DNA of 64,000 bases, from contig OX419762.1 of NCBI GenBank assembly GCA_948567375.1, positions 43,939,034-44,003,033 of the forward strand, read 5' to 3'. The notes under the pieces are model-generated. The model searched no databases, was not told the DNA's origin, and worked only from the letters and a program-made list of their open reading frames with translations. This document shows positions 24,293 through 35,175 of this stretch, one piece after another. Position 1 is the first letter of the stretch, and the number at the start of each line of letters is the position of its first letter. The position numbers were made by a program, and so were the translations under genes. Source of the stretch: Lunularia cruciata. Its lineage: Eukaryota > Streptophyta > Marchantiopsida > Lunulariales > Lunulariaceae.

Positions 24293-27006
24293 AGAACAAG
24301 TTGACATGTGTCCACTTTTGCACAAATTGATAGCGAGACCATTTGCAAAATAGAAAACAATGAACATCTACAGTTCCTTGTGGGCAGATGGGTCTCTGCA
24401 CCCGCCCACAATCTCCCCTTTGGACTCCACGGAGCAGCAGATTCTCTCCTGACTCCTCACCTGCAGTCGATCCAAGTCTGTTGTGAGCAATCCTCAAGCT
24501 TTTCTCGGGGAATGCTCTGTGTAAACGTATTTGCACTGTTCTAGAATCGGGAATCTGAAGTTCTAGAACTTCAGATTGACGAACAATCACCCGATATTTT
24601 CGTTCCAATATTCAAAGTCCTATTGTTCATAAGTTCATATTGCACCTGAAGTTCAGTAATCTATTATTCTGAAGTGAATAACTAAGAATGTGATACATGT
24701 ACATGTAACCGACCCAGGAGCGTGTGCATTTCTCTCGGGGTTACTCTCGGGCCAACTCAAACTTGGAATAGAGGCCTCATCACTATCAGCAGAGTCTGAA
24801 AGCGTCTCCAGCATTGGAAGCGAATGCAGGTATCTGCCCGTGTAACCAGAGAATGCTTTCGATTGTGGAGTATTGGTAGCTTTTTCCTTCCTCTCCACAG
24901 GCAGAATAAAGAATTTGCGACCTTGAACAACAATGTTTTTATAGAGTTGATTCGATATACCGTGATTTACAATTGGCATGAAACCCCACTCCTCACATGC
25001 ATGACCAATCCGTTCCACGGTCTTCTCCCTCAAAACTTGATCTTTGGTGAAAAATTTCGAATGGTTTACAACTGATATCTCTAAATTGTCTCCATGGTCT
25101 GCCCCGGAAGCCAAGCTCAAATTATGCTTTTGTTGTCGCTGACCAGATATAGCGCTCTGGTAAATCAATAAGAGCTGAGCTTTGGAAAACATTTTGCCAG
25201 AAAATTGGCAAAGTTCTCAACTTGTGTAACGTGAAGAGATGTACTGTGGTAAAGCAGTAAGAGCTGAGCGCTGGAGCACATTTGGCCAGAAAATTGGCAA
25301 GGTTTTCAACTTGTGTAACGGGAGGAGATGTACCCATCACCATTAGTTCTGGAACCATTGATATACTCGTAGTGGAAACCTGAACACATGAACTCCAGTG
25401 CAGATATTCTCCAATGTACGAGATAGAGCTGAACGTAATCAAATGATGGTCCGAGAAAACTGGACACACAACTTATAGGCACGGGTAAATCTGAAGACCC
25501 GGCGAATGGAGGGCAGGACAAAATTTGTACTCTTTGCTTTGGAATATCAACCATTACCATGGAGCCGTTTTTCTCTCGAAGATACCTTTGTGTTTGCTAG
25601 CGTATAACTGTAATAGTAACATCGTAGAATCCTGCACATGATCACATGAACTCAAGTGCAGATATTCTCCGATGACCAAAATAGAGCTGAATGTAATCAA
25701 ATGATGGTCCGAGAAAACTGGACACACAACTTATAGGCACGGGTACATCTGAAGAACCCGGCGAATTGGAGGGTAGGACAAAACTTGTACCCTTTGCTTT
25801 GGAATATCAACCATCACCATGGAGCCATATTTCTCTCGAAGATGCCTGTGTATTTGCTGGCGTATAATTGTAATAGTTATATAGTAGAATCCTGCACGTT
25901 AACTACTCCAACAGAAACAGGAAGCAGTACGGCTTAACCCTGGATGAGAAGATTCTGCTAAAAAATGAAACAAACAATATACCGAGAAGGAGCACAATTC
26001 TACAGATAGGGACATTTGATCGCGCACCTGCCTATCATATGAAACTTTATCTTGCGTTCGAGTAAGATGGGGAAATATTACAACTGATAATAGTAAAACG
26101 CGACAGAATTCCGTAAGATGATCAGGATCAAGTATCTGAAAAGCGTGCATCTATATGCTGGTATGTTGCAGTTTTCATGTTTGTATCCTTATGGAACTCC
26201 AGTGTGTGAATTTGTGGCACTTGATGTCTAATTTACAGGTAAAAGGCTGTTCGCGGTGTGCTGCATATCCCACCACCGTGACACATTAAATTTTTCCACA
26301 ATAGGGCAATCAGAACGCATTTCCGGTTTCCAACATCAAACTGTGGACTGAACCTTATTTTGTGCATCACCTAAACCGAATTCTGATTTTGAACTCAACA
26401 GGACAGACTAAGGACTTCGGTGACAGAGTCTCCTTAGTCTTGTTTACTGCTACTTGAATTAAGATTCAACAACCATCGAAACACCACGCAGTTGCGGGTC
26501 GGCTGATCTGTGTTACTGTATGGTGTTGCCCACCGCCCATAGTGTGTCTATTAAGTTATTACTGTTGGGCCTTCGATTCAGGTTAATCCGTGGTCCTCCT
26601 AGTTGTTGTGAAGACCCGTGATGGCTGAGCGAAGCAGAAGAATTACTCCCGAGTGAACGTCGGTTTCGTATCGTGGAGCTCTTTCCTGGAGTTAAAATTG
26701 AATGAACAACAGTCATTCGAGAGACGACAGAACTTAGTGCGTCGTGCCTTACGTCGCTATTCATAGATTAGATATTGGATGAAAAAAATGATATAACAGT
26801 GAGTGGTAGGCTGGGTTAAGTTAAAGAAAGGTATACATGAGAGTGCTGTCAGACTTGGTCCAAGATATGTACACTCATTTTTCAGTAAGTGCTCACCAGA
26901 GCAGTATCAATTTCTGCAAGATAGGCGGGAAAGTAGTCAATTCATTTCTCCAGGGGTAAAATAGTTAAAAAGAAGCAGAGGACTTAGACGTCCACCTAGA
27001 AGTTTT
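24293..27006. repeat. Right arm of large inverted repeat (mate 12728-15812)
   Basis: The reverse complement of this stretch matches 12728-15812 throughout, including the nested duplications (about 25200-25830), the dioxygenase exon and the block ending at gcagaggacttagacgtcc near 26995. A conserved frame in both arms (26764-26513, -, with SHHGSSQQLGGPRINLNRR) may be a relic exon; its counterpart at about 13190-13330 (+) has a stop. Confidence 0.85.
24735..25127 (-). pseudogene. 2-oxoglutarate/Fe(II) dioxygenase first exon (DIOX_N), mirror copy, broken
   Basis: Matches the 14810-15213 exon: KHNLSLASGADH, then ACEEWGFMPIVNHGIS, RKFFILPVERKEKA and GYTG. The start codon region has changed (ATGAAG replaced by ACAAAAG), so the original Met is lost. 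The splice donor region present in the other copy (GGGTAAGA) is deleted. No catalytic exon follows on this strand. It is a non-functional remnant within the inverted-repeat arm. Confidence 0.75.
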
Positions 27007-27429
27007 CTTTTCCTACAAAAGTTATTCTACTTACCTTTAAAATTTCTTATAAGAATTATTTTACTTACCTTTAAAGGACCATTGTCTTCACTACAATTTA
27101 TATAATAATATAGATAGCCATTGTCCATCCAAGTCTATAGTAGTGTAGATACCCGTCACCCAAGTGTAGGCACCAGTTCGGGCAAAGGCCGTCCCACTTC
27201 TAGAGGATGCCCTATTAGGGTGTACATTCACGGGAGGAGAAAAAAATGTAAATCAAATCTTTCTAAACACAGTCGATTTTGTTCATCGCATCATGGTCTT
27301 TGTACCTGTGCATCATGGTGCATGATAAACAGGGCTTACCCTAGAAGGAACTCGATCATGGTGCACAATGTTTATTCTAGAAGGAACATGAGCATGGGCA
27401 GGTCATGATTACTTCAGAAGTTTACCTCC
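27007..27429. other. Spacer between inverted-repeat arm and the B/C duplication
   Basis: No gene is recognised. Contains an imperfect small duplication (ctacttacctttaaa near 27028-27075). The open frame at 27121-27408 shows no motif. Confidence 0.4.
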
Positions 27430-28104
27430 CTCCAGCACGTTGGTTCGCTCGCAAAGTCAATAACCTCTTTCGACGAAGAAATAAGGTTTTCTATATGTTG
27501 AAGTTATTTACACCACCAATGTCATCCGAAGACATGCACTGGAAATGTAACCCTCAACTTGGCTCTCGTTAGCTGAGTATAGTATTAAAACCTGTTCAAT
27601 GGCAAGTGCTTCTCTATTTTCACCACAGAGTTTAACTTAGCAGTAACTCTTTTCTCCTGTTCTTAATCATAGGAGACAAATATTTGACTCAAGCTAGTTT
27701 TCATGTAAGAACTATAGAGTTGCAGACTTCTGCCCTAGATTTAATAGAATTAGATTTAGAACATAATTAGATTCTTAGACAGAGGCTGCATGCTGTATCA
27801 GTACCACTATCGTCTTATACCTGGTACAGGATAGTGAGCTTCGTAGTATCGTGTTGGGTTAGCTCCTTTCGCGTTGCAAGCTTGGATGGGTGCCCTTTCT
27901 CGATTCGAGCCATCGTGCGGGGCGAGCTATTGAACAATTCTATGGTTCAACGTTGACAGTTCAATCATCAGCTTTCCCCCGTTTTGTTACCGTCGGACTG
28001 GATAACGGCATAAAGCGCCAGTTCATGCTTCGATCTCGAGGAAGTCGGGGGACATGATCATCATCGATCTAAATTATTCGTGGAAGTAGAGACAGAAGCA
28101 GATC

Positions 28105-28732
28105 CTAAGATGCTAAGATGCTGCTGCATCTTAGGTTAGACAGATGGCGTAACCCCCAAACTTTCTTCCATTTTGAGGGAACCGAGGGATGAATCACAGC
28201 GACCACTGGGAAGTTGACGTCGTTAGCTAATAAGGTGGAAGAGGAGACAATCGGGTGATCCTGGGGACTGAGTATTCGTCTACTCCTGCATGAGACAGGT
28301 AACTTATCCAACATGCAGTTCATGCAATCCAAAAGCTTCCTCAGAAAAACCTTGAAGAGCGAGGGTTTGAGATTGACACCCATGTGACATAAATTATTGT
28401 TCTGAGTTGCGTGCGATCCATTCATACATTCAAAATTCTTACGCTTTCCTTCCTTACCAGGCTTCCATTTCACACCATGCTCATACGTTTTAAATTTATC
28501 TGCCTCGTTCCCCATACTACCTTGGGCGGTTTCCCATGCGAAGTTTGAACGTATGGGTGCACAGGACAAAATCATTTGATGTTGCTTTTCCATGTAAATT
28601 TCGTCCAAGTTTGGCCTGCCTATGTTACCGGCACACGAAAGCCCATGGTATAGACTCGGCTCCTTTCCTCGTCGAGTTTTTCCCAATCTCCCCGGTGGTC
28701 ACTGCACTCTGCCATATCCACATGTAGTATAC
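28105..28732 (-). other. Conserved ORF of unknown function, divergent from HNL-B
   Basis: A minus-strand frame runs 28686-28105 (193 codons without stop) with GNIGRPNLDEIYMEKQHQ, ILSCAPIRSNFAWETAQG, ECMNGSHATQNNNLCH and CMNCMLDKLPVS. A separate ATG frame, MAECSDHRGDWEKLDEER, starts at about 28711 and would need a frame change, or splicing at the GTAAC following GTGCCG, to join it. The C-locus copy has the same frame with a stop after GNEADQF and other changes. It is Cys-containing with no known domain. The three-copy comparison could show whether it evolves as protein. It may be a gene fragment carried along with the HNL duplications. Confidence 0.4.
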
Positions 28733-29222
28733 CTGCCTATCGAGTTTAAATCAGACATTCAAAGTTTAAATTTCAGTTTCCTTAAGAGAGGATTGGTATG
28801 CCTGCTTAGCGAAACCATTGACACACCACATGCTGCTAATGGAATAGATCAATTTTCGCTTCTGCTTTGCATCAATTTCGCTTATGTTCCGTTCTTTATT
28901 ACTTGCTTAGATCAGTTGGATTTCAGTTTGCATCTGTTCATGTTCAAGCCTGCATTTCGTTGCTTCTATATGCATGTTCGGTTTGTATGGGGTGGGTGCT
29001 GAGTGGTTTCTGAATCCCGTGTTTGATGAACGGTTTCTACTCCCACTACATCAAAACTCCCATGGACATCAGCCCTTAGCAACAATCTGATGTCAACCAT
29101 CACATGGCTAACCAAATCTATTGAACAGATTGCGAAATACTCTCCCAGAGCAGAAGTTGTTCCATGTGAAAAGAACCCAGCGCTTGTGCAGACTCAGTTA
29201 GTGCGTTCTAACTAGTTGTATC

Positions 29223-29240
29223 GGTATATATTACTATTAG
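29223..29240 (+). promoter_or_regulatory. Candidate TATA-like box of HNL-B
   Basis: The string ggtatatattactatta lies about 130 bases before the HNL-B start codon. It is kept upstream of HNL-C (from 46174) and, in reverse, upstream of HNL-A near 11842-11860. Position and sequence fit a TATA box, but shared ancestry alone could explain the conservation. Confidence 0.35.
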
Positions 29241-29358
29241 TGACCTGAGAAAGATGTTCGGGGATAGCTCCCGATTTGTATTTGAAGAAGATAAAATCGT
29301 TACCAATTTGTAAACCGTCAAGTTGATTGCTTTCATTTTCTGGAAGTTCAGTGTCACA

Positions 29359-32300
29359 ATGGACGTTCCGTCAAGCAGTTCTAGCCCACGAGATTCTCTA
29401 TCTTCCCGCCAAGAGGACAGCAAGGTATGTAAGTTCAAACCTGAGTATGAGGAATGACTTCTATCGATTATAGATGTTGACTACATTCCGCCGCAATGAT
29501 TTAGCTCTTTTGACAAACTTCGAGTTACTCGGATATAGGCTTTAATATTCTCTTGATCATGTGGCATGTCAGGGGAAAACAACCGGTAGGTTGTCGTACG
29601 AATAGATACTATTGATCTCCCTCAGGGAGCTACCAGACGTTGTCTCACAGTGTTGTGAGAGTGTTTGAAACTAAACCTTCCAATTCATAACATTTTGTCT
29701 ACGTTTGCAGCTGCGCCTGATCGATTCATCGACAACATGTTCTCAAGAGTCGGAACTTGGTATCAGCAAGGTAAAGCTGAAAGTGGCTCAAAATCAAGGA
29801 ACAGGCATGTGCCAGAATGTCAGCTGATGGTTAATAATTACTTGGTTGATTACCTTTCAAGCTAACTATCTCGGTAACAAATTTATAGGGAGTAGGAGGC
29901 TCTTCTGTTTTGAGATTGCTAAACTTCTAATTGTCTGCATTTGTCTATTTTCAGTTGAGCGATTCCGTGTTATTAGTATCCGATCCAACAGTACCGCAGG
30001 TCGACGTTGTTTTCTTCCATGGCCTTCAACATGAGCATACTGGTGGGCTAGATGTGCACATTTCGACTTGGACGTGCAAACAGGACCCGAAGATAATCTG
30101 GCCCCAACGTTGGCTTCAAGAGCAACGTGCTCGAGTCTTCTTCATCAAATATGATGCAAGTTTACAGAAGACCAACTCGACGGGGAGAATGGATTTGAAG
30201 CTAATAGCTGAAAATCTGTTGACAGAGCTCGGTTGGGCATTCCACAAAGGACAAGAGTCGTCGAACGCTTTTCGACCCATTATCCTCGTCGGACATAGTT
30301 TTGGGGGTCTTGTTATTAAGCAGTTATGCATTCATGCGGCAAAGCGAAAGCTTATTGAAGAGAGATTGCTAAAAGGCATTAAAGGGATTCTGTTCTGTGG
30401 AACTCCCCATTTAGGGTCGGAAATGCTTGCTGGCATGGCAAAAAAGATCATGAACAAGAGTCCTTTGTTGCCATTTGTGGAGTTGTTGAGCACCAAGGTG
30501 GCCAGGCAAGGCGAGAAGTTCCGCCTATTGGCGAGTGAAGCAAATTGGGAGATTTTCAGTATCGGAGAAGCTTTTGCTACAGAAATGAAAACCGAGGGAT
30601 GCCATATGGTATAAGATTATCTACAGAAATTCAAGTCTGATTTAATGAACGAGTTTTCTGTTTCTCATAAGAAAATAAGAAACAATTGACAAAGAAAGAA
30701 ACGAGTTTTTACTGATCCAGATTTTGCAGGTTGTCTAGCTTGAGAGTACTATTTCCTGCGTAGTGGTTCTAAAAGAGATAATGCGAGGTGTATCTTAGCG
30801 AGATAATGCGAGGTGTATCTTAGCTGTTCATGTTTAAATCATGCATGTGTAGGTCACCGGTGAAATCCCAAGCCAGAAGATTGTAGAGGAAGGATCTGCA
30901 CGGTTGGGACAGAATTACATCACGGTGTATGCAGATCATTTGTCATTGTGCAAACCAGAGAACAAACAATCGAACATGTTCCAGCACTTGGTCAAGCTGA
31001 TCGAGCATGCTACCGTGCAGCAACTTCAGGTATTGCAGTTCGTTCACATCTGAGTATTGATCTGAATGACATCAGAAAACACGAGACCTGGGCGGACACT
31101 TTCTAAATTCCACTACTCTCTAACTATTGTTGCAGGTGCAAGAAACACCAACTCCTGGTGCAAGTACGCAATGCCATGCAAGGCGGAAGAAATCATTCTC
31201 AACGGATCCATTGGGTACAGAGTCCCGTTTGAAAGTCATTATTGCAGAAATTGAGCAGGGGCATTCGTTTGTTGGGTTCTGTGGAATGGGAGGAGTCGGG
31301 AAGACCACCTTTGCAAAGTTGCTCTACAATGAGATCAATGCCGGATTCGAATACGCTTGTTTCGTAGACAAAGTAAAGGAGATTTCAGGGAACATGAAAG
31401 AGGTGAAGGAAGAAGTCTGGAAACAAATGAGTCCCCATCCTGAAGGTGATTACCATGAAAGCAGGTGGGATGAGATGACAAAGAAGAAACTCTTGGTCAT
31501 ATTTGATGATGTCGTGAAAACTGAAGATGTAGAGTTATTGGATGAAATAGCTAAAGAGAATGTTGCTGAGGGAAGTTGTTTCGTAGTCACAAGCCGAGAT
31601 GAAAGCCTTTTTGAGCTATTCGACAAGATATATGTTTGTCGAGTTCCATTTTTGGGGAGTGAACATGCAAGACAATTGTTCATTACACATGCGTTTCCAG
31701 GCAAGAATGAACCTCCAAGTGATTTTGAGGAGATAGTAGCGGAAATTGTGAAGAGATGTGATGGGTTGCCCCTGAGCCTAGAGGTGATCGGAAGGTTACT
31801 GAGACCGAAAACTGACAAACAGATGTGGGAAGAAATTTCCGAAGCTCTACAAGCAGTAGACTCAAGAAGGTTCAGTAAACTGGAGGATAAAGTATGGGAT
31901 AAGCTGATGGTGAGTATCAACAATCTCGAAACAGAGGAGTTGGAAATGTTTCTTGATGCGGCCGCAATATTCACAGGACCCGGTGAGTATAAATATTTTG
32001 GCACGCCTCGCACTTTGCCGCAGTCTTGGACGGGAAGGTGGTTTGGGTCGCTTAGACAAGAAATGACGGGGATGAGCTTTGGGTCGTTTAGCTCTGAAGA
32101 TATGATGACGGCATGGTCATCCATGTACGGCTACGCACGCAACAGGTGGCAAGTCTTGATAGACAGAGCTCTTGTGTATAGTGGAGAGATGGATAACTGG
32201 AAGGGTCAGTTTGAGCCTCTCATGCACGAGCATCTTCGGACTTTGGGCATCAGAATTGCACTGGAGAAAGGTAGAATTATTGCCCGCAATCCACTGGATG

Positions 32301-34984
32301 GTAACTACAAGGTATTTTCTGTTTCGTTTACTGACTCTTCCTCTTCCTTAAGCAATTCATTGTTCCCAACTAAATTAGATATATTTATCGGTTATGGTTT
32401 CTAAATTTGAATTCATTTCTGGACGGGAGTCCCAAACACAGTTGTTGAGCATGACATCATCGGGAACTTGTAGCCGTTATACTCTTTGTAAGTTCTGGAA
32501 GTCATGCATCCATTCTTCTCCAACAAGGAGAAACTTTGAAGAAGTGGTGCTAAAATAGGGTGTGTCTTGTATGATTACTTGATAGTTAGGCATGAAGACC
32601 TGGAGTTGTTTTGTACACAGCACGATGGATGGATGCGCTTGAAACTATAACAATTTCAGTTTTTCATTTCAATTTTGAAGGGAATTCAAGGGCTGGAGAA
32701 TGTGATTTTTCACCAAATAGTAGTGGAAAATGAATGTAAGAAGTACAATGCAGATTGCTGCGATGATGAGAGACCTTGCCAAATGCGAACTGCATCGAAC
32801 GTAATGTCACGATTTAAAGAACTTCGCTACTTGGTATTCTTAAATACCTGTTTCCACAAGCCGTGCAAAAGGTGTGCAGAGCGGCCTCTCCAATTGCCAC
32901 CCAAAATCACCATGCTCAGTTGGGCTTCTGTCGCCACCACTTTTGTGCGTTCTACCTTGAACGAGTTGGCTGTTTTGCGAGTGACCTCATTTCTTGTGCC
33001 CGGAATGAAGCAATATAATCCTGCACGTACAAGTTCTTGGGGATTAGAAAATTATTATACAATTCCTCTGCCAGAAGAATCTTCGACAACGCTCGCGGAT
33101 GAGGGAGATTTTGTCAACTTGGGGCCACTGGATCGGTCTCTTCCTACTCCAGACTCACTGCCGGAGTCCTTTGGGCAACTTGTTCACCTACCATCTTGCA
33201 ATGTGGGTGACAAGTCACTTCCGAATGCACGGGGGAACTTGGTCAAGTTGGAACTTTCGGTCTTGGGTGCCTGTCGGAGGCTCAAGGCGCTATCAGAATC
33301 ATTTGTGCGATTTCCACAACTACGGACTCCTAGAATAGTTGAATGTGGTTACTTGGAGGCCTTTCAACTCAATTTCGGGAGCTTAGCCAAATTGGAGCTA
33401 CTGGAGCTGCAACATTGTCACGCAATACCATCACTTCCGGATTCACTTAGACAACTTCCTAACATGCGGGAGTTGAGTAAACTGCAGTCATTGCCGGAAT
33501 CATTCGGGAGTCTTCTTCACCTGAAGAAATTGGAAATCGACAGTTTAGAGTTGCAGGCCCTTCCCGGCACTTTTGGAAACTTAGGCAACTTGGAACAGCT
33601 ACACTTGACTGATTGCAGGGAACTGCAGTCATTGCCGGAATCATTCGGGAGTCTTCTTCACCTGAAGAAATTGGAAATCAACTCGTGTTCACAGTTGCAG
33701 GCCCTTCCCAGCAGTTTTGGAAACTTAGGCAACTTGGAACAGCTACACTTGACTGATTGCAGGGAACTGCAGTCATTGCCGGAATCATTCGGGAGTCTTC
33801 TTCACCTGAAGAAATTGGAAATCAACTCGTGTTCACAGTTGCAGGCCCTTCCCAGCAGTTTTGGAAACTTAGGCAACTTGGAACAGCTACACTTGATTTT
33901 GTGCAGGAAACTGCAGTCATTGCCGGAATCATTCGGGAGTCTTCTTCACCTGAAGAAATTGGAAATCTGCAGGTGTTCACAGTTGCAGGCCCTTCCCAGC
34001 AGTTTTGGAAACTTAGGCAACTTGGAACAGCTACACTTGATTTTGTGCAAGAAACTGCAGTCATTGCCGGAATCATTGGGGAGTCTTCTTCACCTGAAGA
34101 ATTTGAAAATCTGCAGGTGTTCACAGTTGCAGGCCCTTCCCAGCAGTTTTGGAAACTTAGGCAACTTGGAACAGCTACACTTGATTGTGTGCAAGAAACT
34201 GCAGTCATTGCCGGAATCATTCGGGAGTCTTCTTCACCTGAAGAAATTGGAAATCTGCAGGTGTTCACAGTTGCAGGCCCTTCCCAGCAGTTTTGGAAAC
34301 TTAGGCAACTTGGAACAGCTACACTTGATTTTGTGCAAGAAACTGCAGTCATTGCCGGAATCATTCGGGAGTCTTCTTCACCTGAAGGAATTGGAAATCA
34401 AATTGTGTTCCCAGTTGCCAGCCCTTCCCAGCAGTTTTGGAAACTTAGGCAACTTGGAACAGCTACACTTGATTTTGTGCAAGAAACTGCAGTCATTGCC
34501 GGAATCATTCGGGAGTCTTCTTCACCTGAAGGAATTGGAAATCAAATTGTGTTCCCAGTTGCCAGCCCTTCCCAGCAGTTTTGGAAACTTAGGCAACTTG
34601 GAACAGCTACACTTGATTTTGTGCACGAAACTGCAGTCATTGCCGGAATCATTCGGGAGTCTTCTTCACCTGAAGGAATTGGAAATCAACTGGTGTTCCC
34701 AGTTGCCAGCCCTTCCCAGCAGTTTTGGAAACTTAGGCAACTTGGAACAGCTGCGCTTGACTGATTGCAGGGAACTGCAGTCATTGCCGGAATCATTCGG
34801 GAGTCTTCTTCACCTGAAGAAATTGGAAATCAACTGGTGTTCACAGTTGCAGGCCCTTCCCAACAGTTTTGGAAACTTAGGCAACTTGGAACAGCTAGAC
34901 TTGACTGGGTGCAGGAAACTGCAGTCATTGCCTGAATCATTCGGGCATCTTCTTCACCTGAATAAATTGGATATCTTCACCTGA
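29359..34984 (+). CDS. HNL-B: alpha/beta-hydrolase-NB-ARC-LRR immune receptor
   Basis: Six exons, all joined by phase-0 introns: 29359-29424, 29711-29770, 29955-30608, 30853-31029, 31136-32311, 32660-34984; about 1485 residues. Exon 1 starts MDVPSSSSSPRDSLSS. Exons 3-4 encode a SERAC1/lipase-like alpha/beta-hydrolase: VDVVFFHGLQ (oxyanion strand), GHSFGGLVIK (nucleophile Ser), FCGTPHLGS and ADHLSLCKP (probable catalytic His). Exon 5 is NB-ARC: GMGGVGKTTFAKLL P-loop, KKLLVIFDDV kinase 2, GSCFVVTSRDE RNBS-B, CDGLPLSLEVIG GLPL, and MHEHLRTLGI at the MHD position (MHE). Exon 6 is a Cys-rich linker, then LRRs in a nearly identical 144-bp array. A 23-bp duplication creates the TGA at 34982-34984; LRR coding in the other frame continues to 35175. 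Relative to C it lacks six codons after KLI in the hydrolase and has 19 extra residues in ARC2. It is expected to act in the cytoplasm as a pathogen sensor; the role of the hydrolase is not established here. Confidence 0.87.
33482..34918 (+). repeat. Homogenised 144-bp LRR coding array in HNL-B (10 units)
   Basis: Units start at CTGCAGTCATTGCCGGAATC. The first is 141 bp and nine more are exactly 144 bp; an eleventh begins at 34919. Each unit encodes 48 residues, that is two LRRs: LQSLPESFGSLLHLKKLEI then LQALPSSFGNLGNLEQLHL. The units are nearly identical at DNA level, including silent positions, which points to recent unequal exchange or gene conversion. Because the unit length is a multiple of 3, long shadow frames run through it on both strands. 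Confidence 0.95.
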
Positions 34985-34997
34985 ATAAATTGGATAT
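34952..34997 (+). repeat. 23-bp tandem duplication truncating HNL-B
   Basis: The 23-bp unit cttcacctgaataaattgg+atat occurs at 34952-34974 and again at 34975-34997. Because 23 is not a multiple of 3, the frame shifts and reaches TGA at 34982-34984. This is the direct cause of the HNL-B stop codon. Confidence 0.93.
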
Positions 34998-35175
34998 CGA
35001 CAAGTGTTTAGGGTTGCAGGCCATTCCCAGCAGTTTTGGAAACTTGGCCAACTTGGAACAGTTAAACTTGTCTTATTGCGAGAAACTGCAATCACCACCG
35101 GAATCATTTGGGTGCCAAAAAGACAAAAGCCGAGACTACGCAAGAGCTATGCACTATGCAAGAGCAAGACTATGA
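34998..35175 (+). pseudogene. Stranded 3' end of the HNL-B LRR exon
   Basis: In the frame used before the 23-bp duplication, LRR coding resumes: LQAIPSSFGNLANLEQLNL, then LQSPPESFG, followed by an unrelated basic tail (KDKSRDYARAMHYARARL) and a stop at 35173-35175. It was presumably the original C-terminus before the duplication. It is translated only if that frame is restored naturally or bypassed. Confidence 0.7.

Larger units (their letters stand above)
27430..35095. repeat. Segmental duplication, B copy (mate 44401-52110)
   Basis: Starting at tccagcacgttggttcgctc, this 7.7-kb segment matches 44401-52110 in direct orientation: about 1.9 kb of upstream sequence, the antisense ORF, all HNL exons and introns, and the LRR end. 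Nucleotide similarity is high even in the introns, so the duplication is moderately recent. Confidence 0.88.

Noticed and set aside
28622-29002. 126-codon plus-strand frame upstream of HNL-B (and 45686-45964)
   Set aside because: Overlaps the antisense conserved ORF, ends without any splice link to HNL exon 1, and is not preserved as a frame in copy A. More likely upstream non-coding sequence.
31450-32124. 224-codon minus-strand frame opposite the NB-ARC exon (and 48575-49009)
   Set aside because: Antisense to a clear NB-ARC coding exon with correct splice sites; no motif of its own.
33822-34364. 180-codon minus-strand open frame, and similar ones at 51474-52070 and 50559-50957
   Set aside because: Antisense shadows of the repeated LRR units, consisting only of reverse-strand repeat translation.
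33757-34764. 335-codon plus-strand open frame inside the HNL-B LRR exon
   Set aside because: It is a shadow of the LRR array: the 144-bp unit keeps any frame open, and the frame has no domain. The LRR frame is clearly the real one.
33482-34918. Regular array that could suggest a CRISPR or satellite
   Set aside because: The unit translates into canonical LRRs in the frame of the upstream exons. There are no variable spacers, and the genome is a plant's.
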